Source of the DNA: Lactifluus volemus
Lineage: Eukaryota > Basidiomycota > Agaricomycetes > Russulales > Russulaceae
Length of the DNA: 64,000 nt
Direction: 5' to 3'
Assembly (NCBI GenBank): GCA_022376515.1
Contig: WTXI01000167.1
Location: 18,221-82,220 of the forward strand
In this document: positions 19,510-29,307 of the stretch, in pieces
Numbering within the stretch: position 1 is the stretch's first letter
How the letters are laid out: the number at the start of each line of letters is the position of its first letter
Program-made: the position numbers and the translations under genes
Notes under the pieces: generated by a model
Databases searched by the model: none
What the model was told of the DNA's origin: nothing
The model's input: only the letters and a program-made list of their open reading frames with translations

Positions 19510-21740
19510 ATGGCTCGACCCGTGCAGCCTGGGTGCGAGCCCGTCTTACTCAAATATGTCGTATCTCGAGAACCAATACACTGGACATTCCCCTATTGTT
19601 CACGAGCGCGACCAAGACGGCTGCCGAAAAAGCACTACTCGACAGTGGCGCTACAGAAAATTTTATCGACCCAAGAATGGTGGAGAAGCTAGGCCTGGGA
19701 TCCATAAACCTCCAGGAACCACGAACGGTGTTCAACGTAGACGGAACGGAGAATCAAGACGGTAAAATTACCAGCTACTGTCTTCTCAACATCCTCAAAG
19801 GACGCAAAGAAGCCGCCCAGGTCTTCTATATCACAAACTTAGGCGAAGATCGGATCATCCTGGGATATCCCTGGTTACGGGAATTTGACCCTCAGATCAA
19901 TTGGAAGGAGGGAAAGATTCGAGGGCCACCCATCAAGCTATCCACCACCGGACGAAGTTGGAAGCTGAAGTGGGCGGCTCGAAGGATGAAAATGTGTAAA
20001 ACGAGTTTCAGTCAACAGTGGGCACAACGAGAGGGAAAAGGGCAAAGCAAGGTAGCCGTGCCGGAGCAGTTCCAGAAGTATGCCAAGGTCTTCTCAGAAG
20101 AAGAGGCAAAACGCTTTCCCCCTTCACGCCCCGAAGACCTCGTTATCACGCTTCTGCCAGAGGCCCCGAAGACAATCAACTGCAAGACATACAAATTAAC
20201 GGCGGAAGAAACCAAATCGATGAGGACGTTTCTCACAGAGCAGCAAGATAAAGGATACATCACAAGGTCGAAATCCGCATGGTCCAGCCCTTTCTTCTAC
20301 ATCAAGAAGCAGGATGGGAAGTTGAGGCCCGTCTATGACTACCGAAAAGTGAACGAATGGACGGTGAAGGATGTGTACCCCCTCCCCCGCATCGACACCA
20401 TCTTCGACCAAATGGGAGACGCCAAGCTAATGTCCAAGTTTGACATTAGAGATGGATATTACAACATTCGGATTCACCCGGACAGCCAGTGGATCACGGC
20501 AGTAAAAACAGACGAGGGGCTGTTTGAAGCCAAAGTCATGCCTTTTGGATTGTGTAACGCACCCGCCGCCTTCCAACGAATGGCAGACCGCATCTTTGCT
20601 AATCTGAAAAAGAAATACCCTCGTTGGGTTCACTGGTACCTGGACGACTTCCTCATCGTAACCCCTGACGACCCAGAACTGCACGATCAAATCACCAAAG
20701 AATACCTAGAAGTTTTGGAGAAGGAGTCACTCTTTCTGAAGCCGGAAAAATGTCAGTTCGCCAGAAGAGAGATCGAGTTTCTGGGGTACGTCATCGACCA
20801 GGGCACCATTCGCATCGACCCGAGCAAGAAGCACGGTCTAGCAGAGTGGCCACGACAACTGAAATCGGTACGGGAGGTCCGCAGTACGCTCGGAGTCTTG
20901 GGCTATCAACGGCAGTTCATCCCAGGATTTGCCAATGTTGCTAGACCTCTGACTAACTTACTGAAGAAGACAACCAAGTTTGAGTGGACAGAGGAATGTA
21001 CGCAAGCGGTGGATCGACTAATCAAGGCAGTCACTAGCGACCCGGTCCTACAGAGACCTAACTTGGCTGAACCATTTGTCTTAGAAGTCGATGCGTCACA
21101 ATACGCTAGTGGAGCAATTCTCCACCAACCGGACAAGGATCAGAAGTTACGCCCTGTGGGATATTACTCGCGAACGTTCAACCAAGCAGAGAGGAACTAC
21201 GATATCCACGACCGGGAGCTACTGGCAATGATCCGAGGTTTGGAACACTGGCGGCACCTTCTATTGAGCTCCCCGCACGTCATCACTGTCGTCAGCGACC
21301 ACGCTAACCTTCAGTATTACCGGGAAGCGCACAAGATCAGTCGACGGGTGGCGCGCTACATCCCTAAGATGGCAGAATACAACATGAAGATTGTCCATCG
21401 ACCGGGGAAGACTAACAAGGCCGACCCACTGTCGCGACGACCAGGATGCGACCAGGGGGAGAATGACCACGAGGATGTGCTAGTCTTGCCCCCAGAGCTC
21501 TTCGTGCGCCTCTTTACGGAAGAACAGTCATTAGAACAAGAAGTAGAGCGCGCTCAAGAGAAACATCAGCAGCAGTTGGAAGAGTGGACGAAAACAGAAG
21601 GAGTGCGAAAGCACCAACACGCTTTGGGACCAAGTGGTATCACCACGACCGATTGGCGGTTCCAGAAGACCCCACGACGCATCGAAGCATTCTGCAAATG
21701 TACCACGATCACAAGACGGCGGGGCATCCGGGGATCATGA
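19506..21740 (+). pseudogene. Family-1 pol: protease, reverse transcriptase, RNase H
   Basis: A 744-codon frame overlapping the gag stop by four bases. Protease: KALLDSGATENFIDPR (about residue 45). RT: VYDYRKVNEWTVKDVYPLPRID, FDIRDGYYNIRIH, MPFGLCNAPAAFQRMAD and the active site HWYLDDFLIV. RNase H: FVLEVDASQYASGAIL, HDRELLAMIRGLEHWRH, SDHANLQYY. The tail enters the integrase linker and then loses register near 21612, where one base is missing relative to copy E. Up to that point all catalytic motifs are present. Confidence 0.93.
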
Positions 21741-22412
21741 GGACTTGGTCCACGATCGCTAAAGATTACTGGTGGCCCACGATGAGAACATTCGTCACCA
21801 AATACGTGCAGGGGTGTGCAACTTGTCAAAGCACCAAGAGCGGCACAACCAGACCCAAAGTCCCCTTGGTACCCATTCCCCCAAAACAAAGCTACGCCCC
21901 ATATTCGACGATTGCCCTAGACCTGATCACAGACCTCCCGGAGTCGCAAGGCTACGACAGTATTCTACCATCACCGACCACGACTGTAGCAAGGCGGCAT
22001 TCTTTATCCCTTGCAACAAAACCATCGACAGTGAAGGAGTCGCGAGATGCTATGCCAAAGAGGTGTTCCCCCATTACGGCCCCCGAAGCGGGTGATCTCA
22101 GATCGCGATCCACGCTTTGCATCAAAATGGACGAGAGAACTGTGTAGACAATTGGGGATTGATCAGAACATCAGTACGGCATACCACCCCCAAACAGATG
22201 GCCAATCGGAACGAACGAACCAATGGCTAGAACAATACCTGCGCGTCTATGGAAACTTCCAACAGAATGACTGGGTCAGCTGGTTGCCTCTAGCCCAGTT
22301 CGTCCACAACTCGTGGATCAATGAAACAACAAAACAAACCCCGTTCGACTTACTTATGGGACACACCCCACGGTATGGCAAACTGATAAGGAAGGGAAGA
22401 TGCCAGCAGTAG
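21584..22412 (+). pseudogene. Family-1 integrase region, three frameshifts
   Basis: The integrase is readable across three phases: the zinc-binding N-terminus (HDHKTAGHPG...CATCQ, about 21690-21840), first catalytic Asp block (ALDLITDLPES), ITDHDCSKAAFFIPC, SDRDPRFASK and YHPQTDGQSERTNQW. Compared with copy E, single bases are missing near 21970 (TATTCT-ACC) and 22080 (GGCCC-CCG), and the C run near 22367 differs. Both copies keep the domain recognisable but neither is open throughout. Confidence 0.85.
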
Positions 22413-24196
22413 AACGGCGCAAAGACTATTTGATGGAGAAACGTAACCAAGCGCGTCAAGCGATCCAAAGGGCGCAAGACCTCCTCCAAAAGCGGAATGT
22501 GCGAAAGAAGGGTAGACGAGCATACGAACCCTTCAAGGAAGGAGACCAAGTTTGGTTAGACGGGAAGAACCTCAAAACGTCGCACCCCTTCGCCAAGTTA
22601 GCCCCAAAAAGATATGGCCCATTCCCAGTGGTCCAGGTGATTAACCCGGTAGTTTTCAAACTGAAACTCCCGGATCAGTGGCGTCAAAAACGTGTCCACC
22701 CTGTCTTCCATGCGTCCCTTCTATCACCATACAAGGAGACGGAAGAAAATGGGCAGGCCTTCACGGAACCAGCCCCAGATGTAATAGAAGGTGAGGAAGA
22801 ATACGAAGTCGAACAGGTGTTGGACTCCCGACGAAAAGGGCGTGGCAAGGGGCGCCTCGAGTACTTCCTGAAGTGGGAAGGGTACCCCCACGCCCACAAC
22901 ACCTGGGAACCAGCTGACCAGGTACACGCGGATGACTTGGTGGAAGAATTTCACAAACAAAACCCAACAAAGGCAAGGAAGATTATAATAAGCGGGGGAG
23001 GATGGACAGCAACAATGCAGCTTCGCTCCCTCTTCCAAGAGCCTAACGAACCCCCCTTCGTTACCCCTCACTTCCGCGAGTTCTTCCTCAAACACAGATC
23101 CACATCACCTACGCCCATCATAGCCAGCACAAACACTTCTGTCGGGAGGCCATCTGCGCTTCCCATTACTAACGCCCCGGTTACCTCGCTCCCCTATACT
23201 TGGGAGGAGATTCAATCCGCAAACCTTGACCTCTCTCTCCCGCGAATTTTCCAAGCTTCCCGGGCAGACGCAGACTTCTTCGATCCCAAACGAGAACATC
23301 GCACCTCCCCCGGCTCCTTCATAGTTGACTACCGCCAAGTTCGTCTCGTGTGTCTGGGGATCCCGTATGACTGGCCAGTGGGGCGCGAAAACAACTACGA
23401 GTGGCCTTACAATCCCTATAAGTACTACGAGGATACCCGACAGTGTCTTCACTGCCTTTTCGACTTCAAGTGGAGGAGGGACCACCCCGGAGCTCAGAGA
23501 CGCACCCGCATCTTCACTGACGGCCGTAGCACCATGGTTGCCCAAAGGCTGGGTGACTTCGCTAGACCAGAGACCCCTGAAGAAGAATGGTTTGAGGAAG
23601 ACGACGAAGGCAGGCTACAGATCAACCTCCTTCGTGCTCCCACGATCCCCGCTGTCGTGGCGGCGCAGACAGACGGCTGGGTCCCGGATCTGCCCCCTCA
23701 GACCCGTAGCGTTGGCACCCAGACGACCCCAGTTAGCACGCAGGACGAAGCCATTCAAGCGTTCCCCACCTACGGGACCACCGAATATTGGCTCGACCAG
23801 AGGGACGGTAATCCCGGGGGTCCTCAGCAGAGAGATCGGGATATGGAACCACGAGCGCGCCTTACTCTTCACCCACACGGACTTGATCGCTTGGGACTTG
23901 ATTCCGGAGGCCTTCAGAGATTCGATTTTCCAAATGACTCTACGCCGCGTAGAGAACTGAAACACTGCCGTTTCCACAACAGGATGATGACCCACAACAG
24001 TGACGGCTGCCCCTTCCCTCACTTCTCCTGTATGCCCGGGCTTGGAGTGTGCCGCGTCCCTGAAAACCACACATGGCACGGTGGGGGATGTCTTTTGGAT
24101 GGCACTGCAGAGGAGATCAAGAAGAAGCGCAAGCAGATGGAGGTCCTAGACACTTGTGTCGCCGGCCCGTCCCAGTCACGACGTAAAACTGACTAA
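22400..24196 (+). CDS. Family-1 pol 3' part: integrase end, chromodomain, Cys/His tail
   Basis: A 598-codon frame to TAA at 24194-24196. It begins in the integrase C-terminal region (RRAYEPFKEGDQVWLDGKNLK, KRYGPFPVVQVINPVVFKLKLP). It continues into a chromodomain (YEVEQVLDSRRKGRGKGRLEYFLKWEGYPHAHNTWEPADQV, about residues 135-180, paraphrased here only by its motifs), the usual heterochromatin-reading tether of this clade. A Pro/Thr-rich linker with a C-x2-C pair and a Cys/His tail (C-x6-CRVP-x2-H-x-WH-x3-C, 24029-24091) finish the protein. The true N-terminus is upstream in other phases because of frameshifts. Confidence 0.9.
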   Translation: MPAVERRKDYLMEKRNQARQAIQRAQDLLQKRNVRKKGRRAYEPFKEGDQVWLDGKNLKTSHPFAKLAPKRYGPFPVVQVINPVVFKLKLPDQWRQKRVHPVFHASLLSPYKETEENGQAFTEPAPDVIEGEEEYEVEQVLDSRRKGRGKGRLEYFLKWEGYPHAHNTWEPADQVHADDLVEEFHKQNPTKARKIIISGGGWTATMQLRSLFQEPNEPPFVTPHFREFFLKHRSTSPTPIIASTNTSVGRPSALPITNAPVTSLPYTWEEIQSANLDLSLPRIFQASRADADFFDPKREHRTSPGSFIVDYRQVRLVCLGIPYDWPVGRENNYEWPYNPYKYYEDTRQCLHCLFDFKWRRDHPGAQRRTRIFTDGRSTMVAQRLGDFARPETPEEEWFEEDDEGRLQINLLRAPTIPAVVAAQTDGWVPDLPPQTRSVGTQTTPVSTQDEAIQAFPTYGTTEYWLDQRDGNPGGPQQRDRDMEPRARLTLHPHGLDRLGLDSGGLQRFDFPNDSTPRRELKHCRFHNRMMTHNSDGCPFPHFSCMPGLGVCRVPENHTWHGGGCLLDGTAEEIKKKRKQMEVLDTCVAGPSQSRRKTD

Positions 24197-24199
24197 GGT

Positions 24200-24215
24200 G
24201 GCAGGTGGGACTGCC
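24200..24215 (+). other. Post-stop hairpin of family 1
   Basis: Four nucleotides after the pol stop, GGCAG-GTGGGA-CTGCC can form a 5-bp stem with a six-base loop. It recurs unchanged in copy A (475-490) and copy E (55748-55763), and with a compensated outer pair in family 2 (11881-11896). Confidence 0.6.
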
Positions 24216-24219
24216 TTCT

Positions 24220-24232
24220 AGAGAGGGGGTAT
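24220..24232 (+). other. Polypurine tract of family 1
   Basis: AGAGAGGGGGTAT immediately precedes the 3' LTR in all three family-1 copies. Confidence 0.8.
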
Positions 24233-24736
24233 TGTTACGGAATGCAGGACACGTTGGACCCTATGCTTCCCGTGACCTGGTTACTCATCCTGATGACGTC
24301 CCGTCCACATTGTCTCTATTGTGCTGACTGTTCTATTGTTCTGATTGTGCTATTGTCTGTCCCAGTGTTATTGTTCTGAGTCTCTATTGTCCTCGCGTTC
24401 TATTGTCTTGACTCCTTGCTTATTGTCCACCCTAGTTTGGTAGAACAATTAGCGTACATTGTATAAGTAGGCCTCAGCTGGTAGCCTGTACCCCAGCTTC
24501 GGCTTTGACTCAAATCGACTTGTTTCCCTCTCCGGAAAGACAGAACTTCTCCTCTCCTCCTTTCCTCTCTTCTCTTACCCTCCTATACGCCCTAGTAGGG
24601 TCATCGAAGCTTGGTGGTTGTGCTACAACACCACGGGACTCAGCGCGTCGACACTTGGAGTGTCCCTGAGCCCAGGTCTTAGGAGAGACCACAACCAGAA
24701 CCCTAGTTGGGACCCGGCCCTAGTCGAGCCGTAACA
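24233..24736 (+). repeat. 3' LTR of family-1 element (504 bp)
   Basis: Appears identical to 9309-9812 and is followed by the second TTGAC target duplicate (24737-24741), after which hAT exon 2 resumes. Confidence 0.95.
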
Positions 24737-25429
24737 TTGACCATATGCAAATGCATCATGTGTGCTGTTAGCTTCATCAGTAGTGCTACAATTTATATTA
24801 GCTTTATTTTAAAAAATGGAAAAATCTGTCACTCACAGGCAAAATGTACACTTCCTTGAGTTGTTGTCATTATTGTCCTTGAAAAAGGTGTAGACATCTC
24901 TAGCATGGTGACCTTTTCTGTTGCCAGCAGGTCCTGAGGCCCGTTTATTTGCACGCTGCTGCCGGCGACTGGGCGTAACAGGAACAGGGTCAATTGGAAG
25001 ATTGGTGGTGGAAGCCTGTCTCTCATCAGGAGCAGAGCCTGAGGCATCATCAGGAGCAGCAATATCAGGCTCAGGTAATGCTGAAGAGATAGTAGAGAGA
25101 TTGAAAGTCTCAAGGTGAGGAGAAGACGCTTGCGGAGGTGCAATAAAAGGATCATCTCCCACGTGATGCTGAGGCTCAGGCTCAGGTTGAGGGACATGAG
25201 AAGAGGATCCGGCAGCTGTGGGATCTAACAAGGGAACCTTAGCCAGATAAATGATGATGAAGCTATAGAGATACAGACCAAGACGGAAGGTTGTCTGGAG
25301 AGCCCCGCCCGGAAGAATTACGTCAGCACGAGCACGAGAACCTGAGGCCGCGGTTGTTGCCTTAGATCTCCGAGATGCCCTCTTCTTGGGGGAAGGGGTG
25401 CTTGGATTGCGTCGCTTTCTGCCAGCCAT

Positions 25430-26074
25430 AGAAACAACAGTGAGATAGCACTAGAAAAGCACAGGATCGAAAGCTTGGACTTGATGGTGGGGGTTGGAAA
25501 GAGAGATCGATAACACAACGCAAAAGTGAGGCTGACAGAGTTACGCCCAAAGTCCAGCTCACGTGCTTAGTCGAAAGCTCCACCACCGCTGATTCTCGGA
25601 ATGCCCATAGCTGAACCACCCTATGCGCACTTCTCCTCTTGTGTACATCCAGTACCTCCACTTCCTAGTTGCATATTCAGCCATTCTCGCATAAGTTGAA
25701 AGTCGCTTGCCCAGTTCCCCTCTCGTCGATGCTCGGTGTCCAGCGGAAGGAAAAGCAAACAAATGGAACATTTCTGCTCCCCTCCACTCGGTTCTGGTAG
25801 AAATTTCTCACCTTGCTGATGAAAAGCAGAACCCAGAGTCCAAATGGGTAGGGGATCTCAGCAGGGTCAGCTCTTTTCTTGTTTTTTTCTGGCCACGCTC
25901 ACCAGTTTCTTACTGTTTGTCTTGCTAGTTGTTGGTGCCGTCAATCCCAGTTGTGTTAGTCAGACATTCAATGATGAAGCCCTCCGCAAGGTCGTCGATA
26001 CTATCAACGTTTCTTGAAGGCGTCTATATCCCTAACTTAATCGCATCGCCCTTCACCGTCAACAAAGCCTAGCG
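25430..26074. other. 5' flank of the hAT gene, no gene recognised
   Basis: Short open stretches occur on both strands but none has codon pattern, splice context or a motif I can support. The outer terminal repeat of the hAT element should lie here; I did not find a convincing match to the left flank. Confidence 0.45.
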
Positions 26075-28340
26075 TTGTCCGTCAAGTACTCTGTGCTTCA
26101 AACTTCGCATCGTAAACGACGCTCGTCTGTGAACCGGCCAGATATCGTCGACGACCATGAACCACCCTCGGCAGCGTCTCCAACGACACCTGTATTGCAA
26201 ACGCCAGCTTTACCTCTCCCCACCTCCGAAACTGCACGGGATGAGAGCGACGCTCAACCCGACCTTCCAGCGCGAAGTCCGACGCCGAACGCAAGGAGTC
26301 CTAGCGTTGAGCGTAGTCGAAAACATGGTCTGGACATACTCATGGGGGTGTCACCGTCTTCCGCAACATACCGCTACGAGACCCCGCTGGAACGGTGAGG
26401 TCCGGTAGTTGAAGAGGACGACGCTCCCGATCACGATCACAGTCAGGCACCCCCCGTCCCACGTTCGACGTACAATCGCCGCTCAGATACACCCCCTCAA
26501 GTACCTTCGCCTCATCCACCTCACGTTCCCGTCGCACCTCCAGATATCTCGGCAGAGTCGACTGATGATGGTGGCGTTCCCGCATATACGCCGAACACGG
26601 CTCAAGACTAACCCCATGTGTTCCCAACCTCGCCTTTTGCCACACCATTGCGCGAAAGGCAGGGTTCCGATGAAGAGGAAGAGGATTTGCATACAGAAAA
26701 TGATATGCCAAGGCGTCCGCCGTGGAATGACGCATATGACCGTCAGATGAGTTGGGTAGCTGAACCTGGTCAGTTCCTTAAACATGATGCCTCTTCATTA
26801 TGACTCATTACAATGTCTATGTTAGTACTAGAGCGGATTCCCGTCCATGACGAAAGCGATAACGATGAAGCAGACGATATGGACGAACCAAGGGGCCATC
26901 CTTCTGCTCCGCAGCCCTCGGACGATGACGAATCGTCACCGCGGGCGTCCACCTGAACTCTTGTAGAAGATATCGAAACCTCGCCCGAGGTTTCGAAACA
27001 GTAGCGACCGTGGAGGTTCCCCAGCCGGCATACGTTTTTGGCCTCCTACTCCTAGGGGAGTTCTCTCTTGCTACTATACCTCCACACTTCGTCCTTCCGC
27101 TCGTTCCTCCCGGAAGTTTGCGCGACAATGAGGCTCAACGCCATCTGGAGCGCGCAGCGTACCTCAACTTTCAATATAAGCTCGGACATGCATACGAGTT
27201 TGCGCAGCTGCCGTTCCCATTTGATGCGCTGCTCTCCGTTCAGTACTATTCGCTCGCGAGCCAGCAAGGGGAGATCGAAGCAGACATGGCCCTTAGCAAA
27301 TGGTTCCTCTGCGATTCGGAGGGTTCTTTCGACAAGGACGAATCTCTGGCATTCACCTTTGCTGAAAAGGCTGCACGCAAGGCCCTCCCTAGCGCTGAAT
27401 TCGCCATGGTTCACTATATGGAAGTCGGCGTTGGTGGTCCGAAGGATATTGATGCTGCGCTCAAGTGGTACACTCACGTAAGTCAGCGGCCTGTTGTCCT
27501 GTCAATTCCTTAATTTATGATTTCCTCATTTGTATCCAGGCATCTCAACATGGGAATACAGACGCGACTGATCGGCTCGCCGCGCTCTCCCAGCCTGCGC
27601 CGCAGGCCCTCTCCCGCCAGGAATACGACAACCTAATGGAAACTATCCTCATGCGTAAGCGTACTCAGGCTAAGCAACGTTCCGATGCTCGTGGAGGACC
27701 ACGCCACGGCGGCCGACAGAATGGCCAACAAGTCGTCGCTAACATTCGCAAGAATTCGGTCACTCACCGTCACGGCACAGCACAACCGCTCGATCGTCCT
27801 TTCGCGGGCATGCGTCCAATCAATGACGGCGGTTACGGCCATGCGGCTGACGGCAGACGTCGACCGTCTTTGAGCGGTGCAGGCATCTCAAACCTGAACT
27901 CTTCGGAAGGTTATCCTCACCCGCAGCGACTTCCGCAGCAGCAACAGGTGCCGTTAAGCAGCAGTCCTGGCTCGGCCGGCGATGTCGGGTATCGTTCACG
28001 GCAAGCAAGCATAAGCGCTCAGGGTGGATACCCTTCACCACAGCCACAGGTTCGTGCGGGCAGCCCGGCACCCGGTGGGTATCCATCACCTCGCATCCCT
28101 CCTGCGCAATCCTATGGAATGCCGCCGGGGAGACCACCGTTGCAACAACAACAACCTCTCGTCGGCAGTCTTGGGCGTCGTCACCAGGGATCAGCAAGCG
28201 GATCAACCCCGGTGCCTTCGCCTTCACCGCCTGTAGCGTCTGATCCTCCTCCGGCGCGCCCTCCACCGGCCAAAGGACCAGCAACGTTCCAGAAAAATGG
28301 GGAGACTTCGCAAAGCAGGTGCATCATGTGGCAACTGTGA
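26075..28340 (+). pseudogene. SKT5/Chs4-like Sel1-repeat gene, decayed and internally deleted
   Basis: The best part is 27130-27477 joined to 27540-28340 over a 62-nt intron (27478-27539). It gives several Sel1-type repeats (LGHAYEFAQLPFPFD, QYYSLASQQGEIEADMALSKWFL, FAEKAARKALPSAEFAM, KWYTHASQHGNTDATDRL) and then a Gln/Pro/Ser-rich tail ending KGPATF...CIMWQL. From memory this order matches SKT5/Chs4, the activator of chitin synthase III, which ends in a CaaX box; here the Cys lies six residues from the end, so the box looks read through. Upstream (26075-26950) are low-complexity N-terminal pieces with TGA and TAA in frame and phase changes, and the first Sel1 repeats are missing. Confidence 0.65.
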
Positions 28341-29132
28341 GCGCCGAGACACCCCACTGCAGACTTCCAGACCCATCCTCTCCTCTTTGTCTACGTCCCA
28401 GGGTCGTACTTTCACCATCACGTCCAGTAACCCCACCCTTCCACCTGAATTCCTCTCTTCTGTCCGTGATCTGGACTCAATCAGCGAGATCCTCCGCGCC
28501 AAGCCCGCAAGAACACGCGCGCGGTGGAATTCCATTGCCTCCACACCACCCAGCAGCTGGCACGACCACATGCCAGCGCGCAGGCAGTCCCCGTTTCCCC
28601 GACTCTAGCAGGTGGCCTCACGGCCACACGTCCTTCACTTCCTCCATCAGCATTCGAGGAACATCACCCCGTTCACCACCATCGACATCTACACACCAGC
28701 ATCGTCAGCTCAGATCCAGTCCCAGAATCAGACCGTGGAGAAGATCACCCACCACGCTCAGGTCAACTGTCGCCCGATGGTTCGCTCGAGGCACGTGAGC
28801 GTGAAGATCCAGTCAGTCTGGAGTAGCCTGTCGAGTCACAACATATGTATATCACAGAGTTGGTAAACACCGTTTCAGAGGCAGAGGATGCTGAGCAGCA
28901 TGACAAAGATAATCTATGGAATGATATGTAATCCAACATATGGCACGAGAGATGTAGTGAGTAATGTGCACTGTGAAGCGTGGTTTCATGTGAACACAGC
29001 TGATTGGGGAGAAGGAAGGGAGGGGAGGTAAGGTGGATGATCCAGTAGACAAGGGATGCTACGAGAACGGTATGAGACAGGCGCTGCAGGCACTGCCAGG
29101 CAGGCAAGTGCTGAAATACCATATATAGTAGG
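28341..29132. other. No gene recognised
   Basis: Several overlapping open stretches on both strands (Pro/Ser/His-rich translations) have no start, splice or motif support. They probably reflect GC-rich decayed sequence downstream of the SKT5-like gene. Confidence 0.45.
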
Positions 29133-29302
29133 CATATCCAAATTGGGTAAATGAATCGGCTCGAAACCGCTTGAGCGGCTCACAAACGGCTTAGTTGCCA
29201 AGCTGAGCTGATTCAAGTCTTGAGCCGTTTAGTTCTGTGGCTCGGCTTGAATCGGTTCGGCTCGGCTCGGAAGCCGCTTCCGAGCCGAGCTGTGACAACA
29301 CT
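29133..29302. repeat. hAT-like element end with GGCTCGG repeats and a 31-bp palindrome
   Basis: GGCTCGG/CCGAGCC and GAGCCG motifs recur at least ten times. 29260-29290 is a perfect palindrome with 15-bp arms around one central base. The stretch ends TGACAACACTAG, which read on the minus strand (CTAGTGTTGTCA) resembles hAT terminal repeats. The other end was not found, so the element may be a remnant. Superfamily is an inference. Confidence 0.55.
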
Positions 29303-29307
29303 AGTTT

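Larger units (their letters stand above)
9309..24736 (+). mobile_element. Ty3/gypsy family-1 element (chromovirus), with nested family-2 insertion
   Basis: Two 504-bp LTRs (9309-9812 and 24233-24736) appear identical by eye, and the flanks carry the 5-bp target duplication TTGAC (9304-9308 and 24737-24741). Without the nested family-2 element (11258-18936) the unit is about 7.7 kb: LTR, self-priming PBS, gag with poly-Gly tract and zinc knuckle, protease, RT, RNase H, integrase, chromodomain, Cys/His tail, hairpin, polypurine tract, LTR. It sits in a coding exon of the hAT gene. Identical LTRs argue for a recent insertion, yet gag-pol carries at least six single-base frameshifts. Confidence 0.95.
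6724..25429 (-). pseudogene. hAT-superfamily transposase split by nested retrotransposons
   Basis: On the minus strand the gene starts with ATG at 25429 (exon 1 24837-25429: basic, Ser/Pro-rich N-terminus entering a BED-type finger, CTFC). Exon 2 is 24742-24785 plus 9079-9308, interrupted by the 15.4-kb element. Next are 8870-9025, 8570-8815, then exons down to TAA at 6724. Introns are 46-57 nt except one of 227 nt that holds a foldback. Visible hAT landmarks are the MDTWTD and MDNASNND acidic motifs, CFPHIVNLAC, RWSSTYLM and the C-terminal dimerisation block (ASSVPCERVFSSSKE, 6860-6990). Phases match across the exons checked and across the insertion (274 nt of exon 2 without it), and I saw no internal stop. 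Apart from the insertion it looks intact. Confidence 0.88.

Noticed and set aside
29133..29302. This GGCTCGG end as the outer terminus of the hAT gene at 6724-25429
   Set aside because: The left flank of that gene has no GGCTCGG motifs or matching terminus, and the SKT5-like gene lies between.
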